Source: Rossellomorea sp. AcN35-11
Lineage (GTDB): Bacteria > Bacillota > Bacilli > Bacillales > Bacillaceae_B
Assembly (NCBI GenBank): GCA_030388825.1
Contig: CP128835.1
Coordinates: 1,916,001 to 1,980,000 of the forward strand
Direction of reading: 5' to 3'
DNA: 64,000 bases
Shown here: piece after piece, positions 18,861-27,770 of the stretch
Numbering within the stretch: the stretch's first letter is position 1
How the letters are laid out: each line of letters opens with the position of its first letter
Program-made: the position numbers and the translations under genes
The notes under the pieces: model-generated
Databases searched by the model: none
What the model was told of the DNA's origin: nothing
Seen by the model: only the letters and a program-made list of their open reading frames with translations

Positions 18861-19175
18861 ATGCAAAAGATTGAAACCGTTCAACAGTTTGAACAGCTTG
18901 CTGAAACACATTCCCGCTTCTTTTTTATGAAGCATAGCTTGACCTGTCCCGTGAGCTCGAATGCATTCAATGAATACCAGGCCTTTTTGAGCAATCATGA
19001 AGAAGAAGACGGCTATTATTTAGCTGTCCAGGAATCTAGGGAGCTTTCGAATCATATAGCCGAGAAATTTGGCATCAGACATGAATCGCCACAGGCCTTC
19101 CTGTTCATTGACGGAAAGCCGGGCTGGAATGCTTCTCATTGGAATATCACTGAGAAGGAATTGAATAAGCTGTAG
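18861..19175 (+). CDS. ytxJ: YtxJ, monothiol bacilliredoxin-like protein
   Basis: A 104-residue thioredoxin-fold protein. The active-site loop reads FFFMKHSLTCPVSSNAFNEY, a single Cys in a TCPVS motif, the pattern of the YtxJ family now regarded as monothiol bacilliredoxins that remove bacillithiol from oxidised proteins. The cis-Pro region is HESPQAFLFIDGKPGW. The start is the ATG at 18861, because the AAAGGAAG box would touch the ATG at 18852. It is the third ytxGHJ gene but is separated from ytxH by a terminator, so basal expression from its own promoter is possible. Confidence 0.85.
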   Translation: MQKIETVQQFEQLAETHSRFFFMKHSLTCPVSSNAFNEYQAFLSNHEEEDGYYLAVQESRELSNHIAEKFGIRHESPQAFLFIDGKPGWNASHWNITEKELNKL

Positions 19176-19180
19176 GGAAA

Positions 19181-19210
19181 AGGACTCTGTGTTAACAGGG
19201 TCTTTTTTTA
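19181..19210 (+). terminator. Terminator after ytxJ
   Basis: A stem GGACTCTGT/AACAGGGTC (one wobble) is followed by T7. Confidence 0.8.
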
Positions 19211-19341
19211 TCGTGCTAAGGTGGCCTATGGATGTGACCGGATACGAAAATCACTAAAGATCGGTAGATGGACCATTTGAACAAAGGGGAAGACATCATT
19301 CACTCTTGGTAATGACAATATATGGTAATATCATCCGGAAT

Positions 19342-19366
19342 GTTTATTTTTTTTAAGGGAGGGAAT
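19342..19366 (+). promoter_or_regulatory. Second sigma-B promoter
   Basis: GTTTAT (19342-19347), a 13-nt spacer and GGGAAT (19361-19366) fit the sigma-B consensus GTTTNN-N13-GGGWAW at every fixed position. It lies about 50 nt before the stress-protein gene at 19417. Confidence 0.7.
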
Positions 19367-19416
19367 GTACTTTATAACATGAATAAATATTTAAAGTAAA
19401 TTAGGAGGAACGATTC

Positions 19417-19972
19417 ATGACACAGACAGTACCTTATCATACTGAAACGCGCAATACTGACACAATGAACGGCACTTCCGGTGAAAAGAACGGTAAATTA
19501 TTGAAGGGCATGGTCGTGGGAGCCGTCGTAGGCGGTGCACTGGCCATGCTTGATAAGACAACGAGAAAACGGGTGGCATCCAATACATCCACGATGAAGG
19601 ACTCTACCATGGGAATGGTGGCAAAGGTTAAGGAAGATCCTTCGGGGGTGATGAATGACTGGCAGGACCGCCTTAAAACGGCTTCAACCGTATTAAAGGA
19701 AGCCATCAATGATGCACAAAGCCTGTATGAAAAGGTGAATGATGATGTCATCGATCAGGTGAATCAAGTGAAGGATAATTCTTCTGAACTCATCGCAACG
19801 ACAAAAGAAGCAGCTGAAGAATTGAAGGACATAGGAGGCAAAGTGAGAGAAGCAGGAGAAGAAGTGACAGAAGGTTCTTCCCCCCGACAGCCCATCTTCT
19901 GCCTCTCGTGATGTTGAGCCGATTCACCCGACGAATCGAGAAAGCAGCATTCCAGGACAAATTGGATCATAA
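19417..19972 (+). CDS. YtxH-like predicted general stress protein, frameshifted at a C6 run
   Basis: The protein has a short membrane hairpin-like segment (KLLKGMVVGAVVGGALAMLD, residues 27-46) and a long helical tail (KTASTVLKEAINDAQSLYEKVNDDVIDQVNQV), the same plan as YtxH; I cannot name it more closely. As sequenced the frame ends at 19911 with GSSPRQPIFCLS. Deleting one C from 19880-19885 gives a Ser/Pro-rich tail (PDSPSSASRDVEPIHPTNRESS) to a stop at 19972, for 184 residues. The start follows AGGAGG. The sigma-B promoter upstream supports a general stress role. Confidence 0.7.
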
Positions 19973-20004
19973 AAAAAAACTGGCTGTTACGCCAGTTTTT
20001 TTGT
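19971..20004. terminator. Bidirectional terminator between the stress gene and the FtsA-like gene
   Basis: The stem AAAAAACTGGC/GCCAGTTTTTT, with A runs to the left and T runs to the right, serves both converging genes. Confidence 0.85.
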
Positions 20005-22170
20005 GTGCCATGTTATCGTGTAGTCTCGGGCCAGAGGATTTCTAAAGCATCCCCCCGCTTGAATTTCTTCATAGAAGGTGGTTTCCTCGCCGTTTTTCAA
20101 GAGGACGAAGCTTCCATTTCCATGGGAGGGCATATTGATTTCTACCGTATTGAATAAATCCTGGAAGATGAAGGAGCTCATTTGCTGGCCTTCTATTTCA
20201 ACGGAATCACCGGAATTTAAGCGATCATCCATCTTAAGTCTCGCACCATTCCGGTAAACACGGCAGCTTTCTTTCGTAAGGTTTACCGTCCTGCCGTTAA
20301 ATGTAATCTCGATCGTAGATCCTGGATAGAGCTGTTTCTTGACGAGGAGCTCTTGAACGGTTGGATGGGTACCAGCTTTGAATGAAATGTGATCACCATG
20401 TTGAATCTTGGTTGAAAGCTTGGCCTCTACATCATGGATAAGCAGTTTTCCGCTGTAAACAGGGAAGAACGTCTCCCTTCCGTTAATGGTTAAATGATAG
20501 GGTTTAATGCCTGTTATCCACTCTTCATATCCGAAGTGCATTAACACATCCTGAAGGGACTCCAGCCATTCAATCCGAACAGAATCCCGATCCTCAATCA
20601 GCTCATTTATTTCTGCAGGCCGATTATTTCTGTATACAAGTGGTGCTGCTTCATAAGCCGTATCGTCTATAATGATGTGTTTAGAAGAGGGGGTATCCAA
20701 TAAATCTCCAATGGTGACACGTGGTGAAGTACCGTCCTGTCCTTTAACGACTGAAATCTTATCGTGATTGGCAATACTTTCGTCCAATGAGCATGGCTGA
20801 CCATTTTTTTCGATGAGGGGAGGGTGTCCGTGCCCCCCTGGCAAGGTAATCTCTTGGCCGTTGACTGATATAAAGAACGCATTGCCAGGGATCCCGTGCC
20901 ATCTGCTAAGCTTTAACCCTGCGGCTAACATACAGTCACCGACCGTCAGGCTCTTAACTTCAAAGAGTCTAACCGGTTGATCATTCACGTGTACGGTCAC
21001 ATATTGAACAGGGGCCTGTTTAGCGGCTATGGCAATGCCAATCGGGGTGACAAGGTCAGGACCTTTCGTAATCTCATCGACAATGGTGACATTCTGGATC
21101 GCTTCCGCTCCCCTTACAGCCACCCGGTTGTTGGGGAGCTGTAAGGACGCTGCTAATTGTACAGGCAGATCCGGCGTCAGGCTGCCTCCGCCCACAAGCA
21201 TGGCAGCCTGTGGAGAACTGCCATTGTTCAACCGCAGAATCTCCTTTGAAATCTCCTCGGCCAACCGGATGACAGCCGGTTTGATCTTCTCCACCACTTC
21301 ATATGATGGAAAAGTCGTTTCAAAGCCAAGGATATCGGTCACTATAATGTCATCGGAGGACTGAAGCTCTCTTTTGGCTTGTTCGGCCAATGGAAAGTCC
21401 AGCAATAATTCATGGCTGATGGCTTCCGTGATTTCATCGCCTGCAGTCGGGACCATCCCATAAGCGATCACCGTTCCCTTATTCGTAATGGCAATATCCG
21501 ACGTACCCGCCCCGATATCAACGAGTGCCACATTCAGCCTTCTCATGGATTCAGGAATAAGGACATTAATGGCAGCGATGGGCTCTAAGGTCAAGGCTTC
21601 CATTTCAAGATCAGCCCTGTTCAAGGCGGCAATGAGGGATTCCACCACTACCCTTGGAAGAAAGGTTGCGATAATTTCCACAGTCGCTTCATCCCCCTGC
21701 TGATCGATCAGACTGCCGATTTCCTCACCATCCAACCGGTAGAAAAGAACGGAATAACCAACACAATAATAGTGATAGTCCTTTACGTCATCTTCATTTT
21801 CAGCTGCCAGTGCTTGAGCCTGCTGGACAGCACTTAATTCTAAATGAAGGATATCGTCCTTCCCAAGGAGAGGCTTCCCTTTTATATCCATTGTAAAAGA
21901 GGCGGTTTCCGTTTTGAGGGCTCGTCCCGCAGCTGCGACACACACTTTATGAAGGGGACCGTGCTTCTTCTCCATTTGTCCTTTAATCGACCGAATGACC
22001 TCGGCAACGGCGGGTACATCATGAATCTGGCCATCCAGCATGGCCCGTTTTTTGTGCTCTTCCACTACTATATCTGAAACTTGAAATATTCCGTCTATTT
22101 CCTCTAAGATAATCCCTACAACCGACCGGGTTCCAATGTCCAATGCAAAAATTTTTTGCTTTTTTTTCAA
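19987..22170 (-). CDS. FtsA-like actin-fold ATPase with a C-terminal repeat tail
   Basis: About 727 residues. The N-terminal 330 form an FtsA/PilM-type actin fold: phosphate-1 loop IFALDIGTRSVVGII, phosphate-2 loop VALVDIGAGTSDIAI, adenosine loop AAMLVGGGSLTPDL. The remaining 400 residues hold two to three related beta-rich modules (FFISVNGQEITLP ... EKNGQPCSLDESIANHDKISVV; IEITFNGRTVNLT ... YRNGARLKMDDRLNSGDSVEI) that look beta-grasp-like. No membrane anchor was seen. A role near division or envelope assembly is only inferred from the FtsA fold. The start is probably the TTG at 22170 after GTGGGTGA; a GTG at 22185 is the alternative. Confidence 0.75.
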   Translation of the reverse strand: MKKKQKIFALDIGTRSVVGIILEEIDGIFQVSDIVVEEHKKRAMLDGQIHDVPAVAEVIRSIKGQMEKKHGPLHKVCVAAAGRALKTETASFTMDIKGKPLLGKDDILHLELSAVQQAQALAAENEDDVKDYHYYCVGYSVLFYRLDGEEIGSLIDQQGDEATVEIIATFLPRVVVESLIAALNRADLEMEALTLEPIAAINVLIPESMRRLNVALVDIGAGTSDIAITNKGTVIAYGMVPTAGDEITEAISHELLLDFPLAEQAKRELQSSDDIIVTDILGFETTFPSYEVVEKIKPAVIRLAEEISKEILRLNNGSSPQAAMLVGGGSLTPDLPVQLAASLQLPNNRVAVRGAEAIQNVTIVDEITKGPDLVTPIGIAIAAKQAPVQYVTVHVNDQPVRLFEVKSLTVGDCMLAAGLKLSRWHGIPGNAFFISVNGQEITLPGGHGHPPLIEKNGQPCSLDESIANHDKISVVKGQDGTSPRVTIGDLLDTPSSKHIIIDDTAYEAAPLVYRNNRPAEINELIEDRDSVRIEWLESLQDVLMHFGYEEWITGIKPYHLTINGRETFFPVYSGKLLIHDVEAKLSTKIQHGDHISFKAGTHPTVQELLVKKQLYPGSTIEITFNGRTVNLTKESCRVYRNGARLKMDDRLNSGDSVEIEGQQMSSFIFQDLFNTVEINMPSHGNGSFVLLKNGEETTFYEEIQAGGCFRNPLARDYTITWHTKKLA

Positions 22171-22373
22171 TTCGTATTCACCCACTTTAGCCTATTCTCA
22201 TACTATACTAAATACTTTAGCGCTTAAAAGCGTTTAATTAATAAAGAAATTTATCGTGACATTTTAGATATGTTCTATTATAATAAGTTTCAATATCAAA
22301 AATGTATCATACTTTCTTAAAACTATAACAGTTTTTACGTATGAACAGGATAAAAAAGAAAGGGTGCTGTATT

Positions 22374-23450
22374 GTGAGTAATCAAGAGCTCGATCAATTG
22401 CGCAAACAAGTAGACGAGATGAACTTAAAACTATTAGACACCATTAATGAACGTGCTAAACTAGTTCAGGAAATCGGGCGTGTCAAGGAAACACAAGGAG
22501 TATACCGCTATGATCCTGTTCGTGAAAGAGGCATGCTGGATCTGATCAAAGAACATAACAATGGTCCATTTGAACACTCGACCATTGAACATATTTTCAA
22601 AGAAATCTTTAAGGCCGGATTGGAATTACAAAAAGATGATCACCGTAAAGCGTTGCTGGTTTCACGTAAAAAGAAACCTGATGATACGATCGTTACGATT
22701 AACGGAGACTCCATTGGAGACGGAAAGCCTCACTTCATCTTCGGCCCATGTGCCGTTGAATCTTACGAGCAAGTGGCGGAAGTGGCGAAAGCCGTAAAAG
22801 CTAAAGGACTTAAATTGCTTCGAGGCGGAGCATTCAAACCTAGAACATCGCCTTATGACTTCCAGGGATTAGGGATCGAAGGCTTGAAGATCCTCAAAAA
22901 AGTGGCAGATGAATACGATTTGGCTGTCGTGAGTGAAATCGTCAACCCTGCCGATATCGAACCTGCATTGGAATACATTGATGTGATTCAAATCGGTGCA
23001 AGAAACATGCAGAACTTTGAGCTGTTGAAAGCAGCCGGAGCTGTGAAGAAGCCTGTATTGCTTAAACGCGGCTTAGCAGCAACCATCGATGAATTCATCA
23101 ATGCGGCCGAATACATCATTTCACAAGGAAACGGAGATATCATCCTTTGTGAACGCGGAATCCGTACGTACGAAAAAGCGACAAGAAACACATTGGACAT
23201 TTCAGCTGTCCCTATCCTTAAACAAGAAACACATCTACCGGTCTTCGTGGATGTTACCCACTCAACCGGACGAAGAGACCTATTGCTTCCTACGGCAAAA
23301 GCAGCACTTGCCATCGGTGCAGACGGCGTAATGGCGGAGGTTCACCCAGATCCAGCCGTTGCCCTGTCCGACTCTGCTCAGCAAATGGATCTCGATCAGT
23401 TCGACCGTTTCTACCAAGAGCTATTAAAAGGAAGAACGATTGAAGTATAA
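22374..23450 (+). CDS. aroA: Bifunctional chorismate mutase / DAHP synthase AroA(G)
   Basis: This is the first enzyme of the shikimate pathway, condensing PEP and erythrose-4-phosphate. The N-terminal 85 residues are an AroQ-type chorismate mutase ([31 protein letters not shown]) that acts as the feedback sensor. The rest is a KDO8P-like DAHP synthase ([57 protein letters not shown]). The 358 residues equal the B. subtilis enzyme when started at the GTG at 22374, which has AAGGGTG 7 nt upstream; the extension to 22341 lacks support. The gene is monocistronic with its own terminator. Confidence 0.96.
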   Translation: MSNQELDQLRKQVDEMNLKLLDTINERAKLVQEIGRVKETQGVYRYDPVRERGMLDLIKEHNNGPFEHSTIEHIFKEIFKAGLELQKDDHRKALLVSRKKKPDDTIVTINGDSIGDGKPHFIFGPCAVESYEQVAEVAKAVKAKGLKLLRGGAFKPRTSPYDFQGLGIEGLKILKKVADEYDLAVVSEIVNPADIEPALEYIDVIQIGARNMQNFELLKAAGAVKKPVLLKRGLAATIDEFINAAEYIISQGNGDIILCERGIRTYEKATRNTLDISAVPILKQETHLPVFVDVTHSTGRRDLLLPTAKAALAIGADGVMAEVHPDPAVALSDSAQQMDLDQFDRFYQELLKGRTIEV

Positions 23451-23465
23451 TATATCGATATAAAA

Positions 23466-23503
23466 GAAGGTTGGATCCTGTTGGAGGATCCGACCTTTTT
23501 TTT
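23466..23503 (+). terminator. Terminator after aroA
   Basis: A long stem AAGGTTGGATCC/GGATCCGACCTT is followed by T8. Confidence 0.85.
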
Positions 23504-23603
23504 GAGAGGATAGGTGGGGGATATTTTTCTTACCAGCGACATTCGGTTTAGTGTAGAGTCCCGGTTTAGTCGGTGAGTGGTTGTTTTAACGGTGAAGCTG
23601 CGA

Positions 23604-24171
23604 TTTATCAGCGAACTGCAGGGGTTTATCAGCGAAATCAGGGGTTTATCAGCGAACTGCAGGGGTTTATCAGCGAACTGCAGGGGTTTATCAGCGAACT
23701 CAGGGGTTTATCAGCGAACTCAGGGGTTTATCAGCGAACTCAGGGGTTTTATCAGCGAACTCAGGGGTTTATCATCGAACTCCTGGATTTATCAGCGAAC
23801 TCAGGGGTTTATCATCGAACTCCGGGTTTTATCATCGAACTCCGGGTTTTATCAGCGAACTCAGGGGTTTTATCAGCGAACTCAGGGGTTTTATCAGCGA
23901 ACTCAGGGGTTTTATCAGCGAACTCAGGGGTTTATCATCGAACTCCTGGATTTATCAGCGAACTCAGGGGTTTATCAGCGAACTCAGGGGTTTATCATCG
24001 AACTCCGGGTTTTATCATCGAACTCAGGGTTTTATCAGCGAACTCCGGGTTTTATCAGTGAACCCAGGGATTTATCAGCGAACTCCAGGTTTTATCAGCG
24101 AAATCTAGATTTTATCAGCGAACTCAGGGATTTATCATCGAACTCCAGGTTTTATCATCGAACCCCACTCA
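23604..24171. repeat. 28-unit degenerate 20-21 bp tandem array, word ATCAGCGAACTCAGGGGTTT
   Basis: Units begin at 23607 and recur every 20 or 21 bp to 24154. Twenty read ATCAGCG or ATCAGTG and eight read ATCATCG, followed by GAACT and one of a few cores (CAGGGG, GCAGGGG, CCTGGA, CCGGG). A block with the order CAGGGG, CCTGGA, CAGGGG, CCGGG occurs twice (from about 23751 and 23914), which suggests segment duplication. Because unit length switches between 20 and 21, no frame is kept. The array fills the space between the aroA terminator and the ccpA promoter region. Confidence 0.9.
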
Positions 24172-24439
24172 ATCTACACCCCCCCATCACCTCCCCGCCA
24201 TCCTCAGGTTTTCCATGCTATCCCGAACTTTTCACAAAGTTAAGACTCAGTCATTGCAGGAATATGGAGACTGTCGTATGATTATCTAGGTAATTGCAGA
24301 TAAATAACCTATAGACATTGAAAACACTAAGTTGAATATAAATATGTGCATTTTTTAACAAACTATTGTAATCGCTTTTTTCTTTAGGTTTATTTAGTGT
24401 AAAATAAGATAAATGAGCAGAAGTAAAGGAGAGATAGCT

Positions 24440-25438
24440 ATGAACGTTACAATATATGATGTAGCAAGAGAAGCGAATGTATCCATGGCAACCGTATCAC
24501 GTGTCGTCAATGGAAACCCGAATGTAAAGCCGGCAACACGAAAGAAAGTATTAGAGGTCATCGATCGTCTAGGGTATCGTCCGAATGCCGTAGCGAGGGG
24601 ACTTGCAAGTAAGAAAACCACAACGGTGGGGGTCATCATCCCGGATATCTCAAACATTTTCTACGCTGAACTGGCGCGGGGGATTGAAGATATCGCCACC
24701 ATGTATAAATACAATATCATCCTGAGTAACTCCGATCAAAATGCAGAAAAGGAATTGCATCTTCTGAATACGATGCTTGGGAAGCAAGTGGACGGGATTC
24801 TATTCCTGGGCGGCCATATTTCAGAGGAGCATGTTCAGGAATTCGAACGTTCCCCGGTACCGATCGTATTAGCCGGTGCAGTGGAAGAAACGAATAAGGT
24901 TCCTTCAGTTAATATCGACTACAAAGCGGCTTCCTATGATGCTGTCACGGATTTATTAGAAAAAGGCCACAAGCGCATCGGATTTGTAAGCGGGCCATTC
25001 CACGATACAATCAATATGAAGTTCAAATTAGAAGGGTATCGTGAGGCACTTGCAAAAGCGGGAGTGGAATATAGTGACGATCTCGTTGTCGAGGGAGATT
25101 ACACGTATGATTCAGGACTTGAGGCGTGGCAGAAGTTCGCAGAGCTTAAGGACAGGCCTACAGCTGTGTTCGTTGGAAATGATGAAACGGCTCTTGGGGT
25201 TGTTCACGGTGCCCAGGATCAAAACGTATCCATTCCTGATGAAGTGGAAATCATCAGCTTTGATAATACAAGACTTGCCCTCATGGTTAGACCGCAGTTA
25301 ACGTCTGTTGTACAGCCACTGTATGATATCGGGGCTGTAGCCATGCGATTACTGACGAAATACATGAACAAAGAAACAGTGGCAGAATCCACCGTTGTCC
25401 TGCCTCACCGACTTGAACACCGGAACTCAACAAAATAA
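24440..25438 (+). CDS. ccpA: Catabolite control protein A (CcpA)
   Basis: A LacI/GalR-family global regulator of carbon catabolite control that binds cre sites with HPr-Ser46-P. The 332 residues start with the helix-turn-helix [28 protein letters not shown] and the hinge helix [23 protein letters not shown], and the core carries the GalR-type effector domain. The start is the ATG at 24440 behind AAAGGAG, matching the B. subtilis N-terminus. cre-like sites in this window lie upstream of ackA, within the acuA promoter and before the methionine gamma-lyase gene. motPS follows after 59 nt, as in B. subtilis. Confidence 0.97.
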   Translation: MNVTIYDVAREANVSMATVSRVVNGNPNVKPATRKKVLEVIDRLGYRPNAVARGLASKKTTTVGVIIPDISNIFYAELARGIEDIATMYKYNIILSNSDQNAEKELHLLNTMLGKQVDGILFLGGHISEEHVQEFERSPVPIVLAGAVEETNKVPSVNIDYKAASYDAVTDLLEKGHKRIGFVSGPFHDTINMKFKLEGYREALAKAGVEYSDDLVVEGDYTYDSGLEAWQKFAELKDRPTAVFVGNDETALGVVHGAQDQNVSIPDEVEIISFDNTRLALMVRPQLTSVVQPLYDIGAVAMRLLTKYMNKETVAESTVVLPHRLEHRNSTK

Positions 25439-25497
25439 GAAGTTTGTCGATATAAAGAGAAAGACAAACAGAACTTATTTTTGTAGGGAGAGTCAAA

Positions 25498-26313
25498 ATG
25501 AAAAAGCTTGATGTTCTTACACCAATCGGGGTTGTAGTGGGATTTCTATTTGTGGCGTTCGCCATTATCACGAATGCCGGTATTTCAGGCTTCGGTTCCT
25601 TTGTGGATGTGCCTTCCATGTTTGTGGTAATAGGCGGTTTGATTGGGGCTATGCTGGTCAGCTTCTCCATTAAGGAATTGAAGCAATTAGGAAAAGTGAT
25701 GAGAGAGTCTTTTCGTGATGAGGAGTATGATCTTCAAGGCCTCATTGGCACGTTCGTGAATCTGTCAGAAAAAGCCAGGCGGGAAGGCCTCCTTGCATTG
25801 GAGGCGGAGCTTGAGGAAGTGGAGGACCCCTTTATCCAAAAAGGAGTCCTTTTAGCGGTAGATGGTATCGAACAGGACGTGATCGTGGATATCATGAATG
25901 CCGAAATCATCGCTTTGGAAGAACGGCACCGTAAAAATAAAAGTCTGCTCGACAAAGCAGGGGAGTATGCACCGGCGTGGGGAATGATCGGTACCTTGAT
26001 CGGTCTAGTGCTCATGTTAAAGAATCTGAATGATCCTTCAACATTAGGACCCAATATGGCCATTGCCTTATTGACGACTTTATATGGATCGCTTCTTGCC
26101 AATCTTGTTTTCCTGCCTATGGCATCTAAATTAGCCATGAAAACGGAAAAAGAAGTGTTCATGAAACAAATCGTGATCGAAGGTGTCGTCGGGGTGCAAT
26201 CCGGCCAAAATCCTAAAATCCTGGAAGAAAAACTGCGGGTCTTCTTATCCAACGAGGAGCTGGAGATGTACACAAGCAGGAAGCAGGAGGAGGCATCCTT
26301 CGATGAAGCGTAG
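25498..26313 (+). CDS. motP: Flagellar stator protein MotP (Na+-driven)
   Basis: A 271-residue MotA/PomA-family stator subunit with four membrane helices: TM1 after MKKLDVLTPIGVVVGFLFVAFAIIT, and TM3-TM4 around EYAPAWGMIGTLIGLVLMLKNL and MAIALLTTLYGSLLANLVFLP, the proline-rich ion-path signature. Paired with MotS and linked to ccpA, it is the MotPS sodium-driven stator rather than MotAB; this fits a saline or alkaline habitat, an inference. The ATG follows GGGAGAG. The coding end overlaps the motS start by 11 nt. Confidence 0.93.
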   Translation: MKKLDVLTPIGVVVGFLFVAFAIITNAGISGFGSFVDVPSMFVVIGGLIGAMLVSFSIKELKQLGKVMRESFRDEEYDLQGLIGTFVNLSEKARREGLLALEAELEEVEDPFIQKGVLLAVDGIEQDVIVDIMNAEIIALEERHRKNKSLLDKAGEYAPAWGMIGTLIGLVLMLKNLNDPSTLGPNMAIALLTTLYGSLLANLVFLPMASKLAMKTEKEVFMKQIVIEGVVGVQSGQNPKILEEKLRVFLSNEELEMYTSRKQEEASFDEA

Positions 26314-27040
26314 GAGAAGACCGACACCTGAGTCTTCGGGTGCACCGAAATGGATGGTCACTTTTTCTGATCTCATCACCCTTATTCTAGTATTCTTTAT
26401 CCTATTATTCTCCATGTCTCAAATCGATATCGTGAAGTTCAAGGCGATCGCTGATTCGTTTCAGCAGCGCCAAATCCTTGAATTTTATCCTTCTGTTATC
26501 CCATTCGAGAACCCTTCCGGGGAGCCTGAAATGGAGAAGGAGGACACACAGTCCGATGCCAGCGATGATTCCGATGAAGACCTGAATCAGCTGTTATCGG
26601 ATATTCAAAAATACTTAGACGAAAATAAACTAAGTGAAGTTGTGGTGGCGACAAGGACCGAGCGTGGAGTCGTACTGGTCCTTGAGGAGCAGGCATTATT
26701 TGACTCGGGTGAAGCCACCGTCCTGGAGGAGGCCTATCCGTTCTTGAATAAAGTAGGGGATCTTCTCTCGAGGATCCCGAACTTCGTGAAGGTGGAAGGA
26801 CATACGGACAATCGTCCGATTGATACGTATCGGTTTCCTTCGAACTGGGAGCTTTCCTCAGCACGGGCAAGCAGTGTGATCAGATATCTGGTTCGATCGG
26901 AAGACCTTGATCCGAAGCGCTTCATTGCCGTCGGATACGGGGACACACGACCGGTTGTACCGAATGACACTCAAGAAAATCTTCAAAAGAACAGACGCGT
27001 TGAAGTGATCATTATGGATCCAGCATTTGAAGAACAGTGA
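26303..27040 (+). CDS. motS: Flagellar stator protein MotS (Na+-driven)
   Basis: A 245-residue MotB/PomB-family protein. It has one TM helix (WMVTFSDLITLILVFFILLFSMSQID) with the ion-binding aspartate in TFSDL, a plug/linker rich in Asp/Glu/Ser, and a C-terminal OmpA-like peptidoglycan-binding domain (VKVEGHTDNRPI, NWELSSARASSVIRYL, FIAVGYGDTRPVVPNDTQENLQKNRRVEV). The start is the ATG at 26303 inside the motP end, with GAGGAGG upstream; the longer open frame is the motP shadow. With MotP it anchors the stator to the wall and conducts Na+. Confidence 0.93.
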   Translation: MKRRRRPTPESSGAPKWMVTFSDLITLILVFFILLFSMSQIDIVKFKAIADSFQQRQILEFYPSVIPFENPSGEPEMEKEDTQSDASDDSDEDLNQLLSDIQKYLDENKLSEVVVATRTERGVVLVLEEQALFDSGEATVLEEAYPFLNKVGDLLSRIPNFVKVEGHTDNRPIDTYRFPSNWELSSARASSVIRYLVRSEDLDPKRFIAVGYGDTRPVVPNDTQENLQKNRRVEVIIMDPAFEEQ

Positions 27041-27138
27041 AGATGCTGGACCAATAAAAAAACATCGCATCGATACGAACAATCTAAATGTTGGTAAACC
27101 ACTGGAATGATCTAATATAAATGTGCATGACTTGAATT

Positions 27139-27189
27139 CAAAACCCGGACTATTACACCTTCTTGGAGGTATTATAGTTCGGGTTTTGT
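27139..27189 (+). terminator. Terminator after motPS
   Basis: A long imperfect stem (AAAACCCGGACTAT with ATAGTTCGGGTTTT) ends in a T-rich tract. Confidence 0.8.
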
Positions 27190-27274
27190 TTTGACATTAA
27201 CCATTTTGTTCCAACCATAAGTGTGTATCTATTTGTATGAAAATGGCTATCGGATGATCGGGCCATCTCTTCAA

Positions 27275-27766
27275 TTGTACAGCTCCGGCGGCTAGAGGCT
27301 CGAGGTCATATGACAAGACAACCAAAAAGGCAAAGAACGCCTTTCCGTCTGACTTGTCATATGCTTGTCGCCTCTGATCAAGCCGCCTGCGCTTTTGATT
27401 GTCCAGCTCCGGCGGCTAGGCCCTCGAGGTCATAAGACAAGAACCCCAAAAAGGCAAAAGGCGCCTTTCCAGGGTTCTTATCTTTTGCATGTCGTGCCTG
27501 AACAAGCCGCCTGCGCTTTATTGTCCAGCTCCGGCGGCTAGAGGCTCGAGGTCATATGACAAGCCAGCCAAAAAGGCAAAGAACGCCTATCCGACTGACT
27601 TGTCATATGCTTGTCGCCTCTGAACAAGCCGCCTGCGCTTTTGATTGTCCAGCTCCGGCGGCTAGGCCCTCGAGGTCATAAGACAAGAACCCCAAAAAGG
27701 CAAAAGGCGCCTTTCCGGGGTTCTTGTCTTATGCATGTCGTGCCTGAACAAGCCGCCTGCGCTTTT
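27275..27766. repeat. A-B-A-B array of four about 122-bp palindromic repeats
   Basis: Four head-to-tail units at about 27275-27396 (A), 27399-27519 (B), 27521-27642 (A) and 27645-27766 (B). Each starts near CAGCTCCGGCGGCTAG, has a central AAAAAGGC/GCCTTT hairpin and ends near AAGCCGCCTGCGCTTTT, so the whole unit folds on itself. The arms differ by type but stay paired: A has CATATGACAAG with CTTGTCATATG; B has CATAAGACAAGAACCCC with its complement, perfect in the last unit. It lies between the convergent motS and acuC genes. No protein gene is supported here. Confidence 0.9.
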
Positions 27767-27770
27767 CTTG

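Noticed and set aside
23604..24171. CRISPR array
   Set aside because: There are no unique spacers; units abut with a 20-21 bp period, and no cas genes are near.
23573..24281. Long open frames (162 and 234 codons) across the array upstream of ccpA, as a repeat protein
   Set aside because: Two overlapping frames are open only because the unit lacks stops. Unit length switches between 20 and 21 bp so no frame is preserved, and there is no ribosome binding site.
24367..24380. cre-like TGTAATCGCTTTTT before ccpA (possible autoregulation)
   Set aside because: The last two fixed bases fail and the stretch is T-rich, so a chance match is likely.
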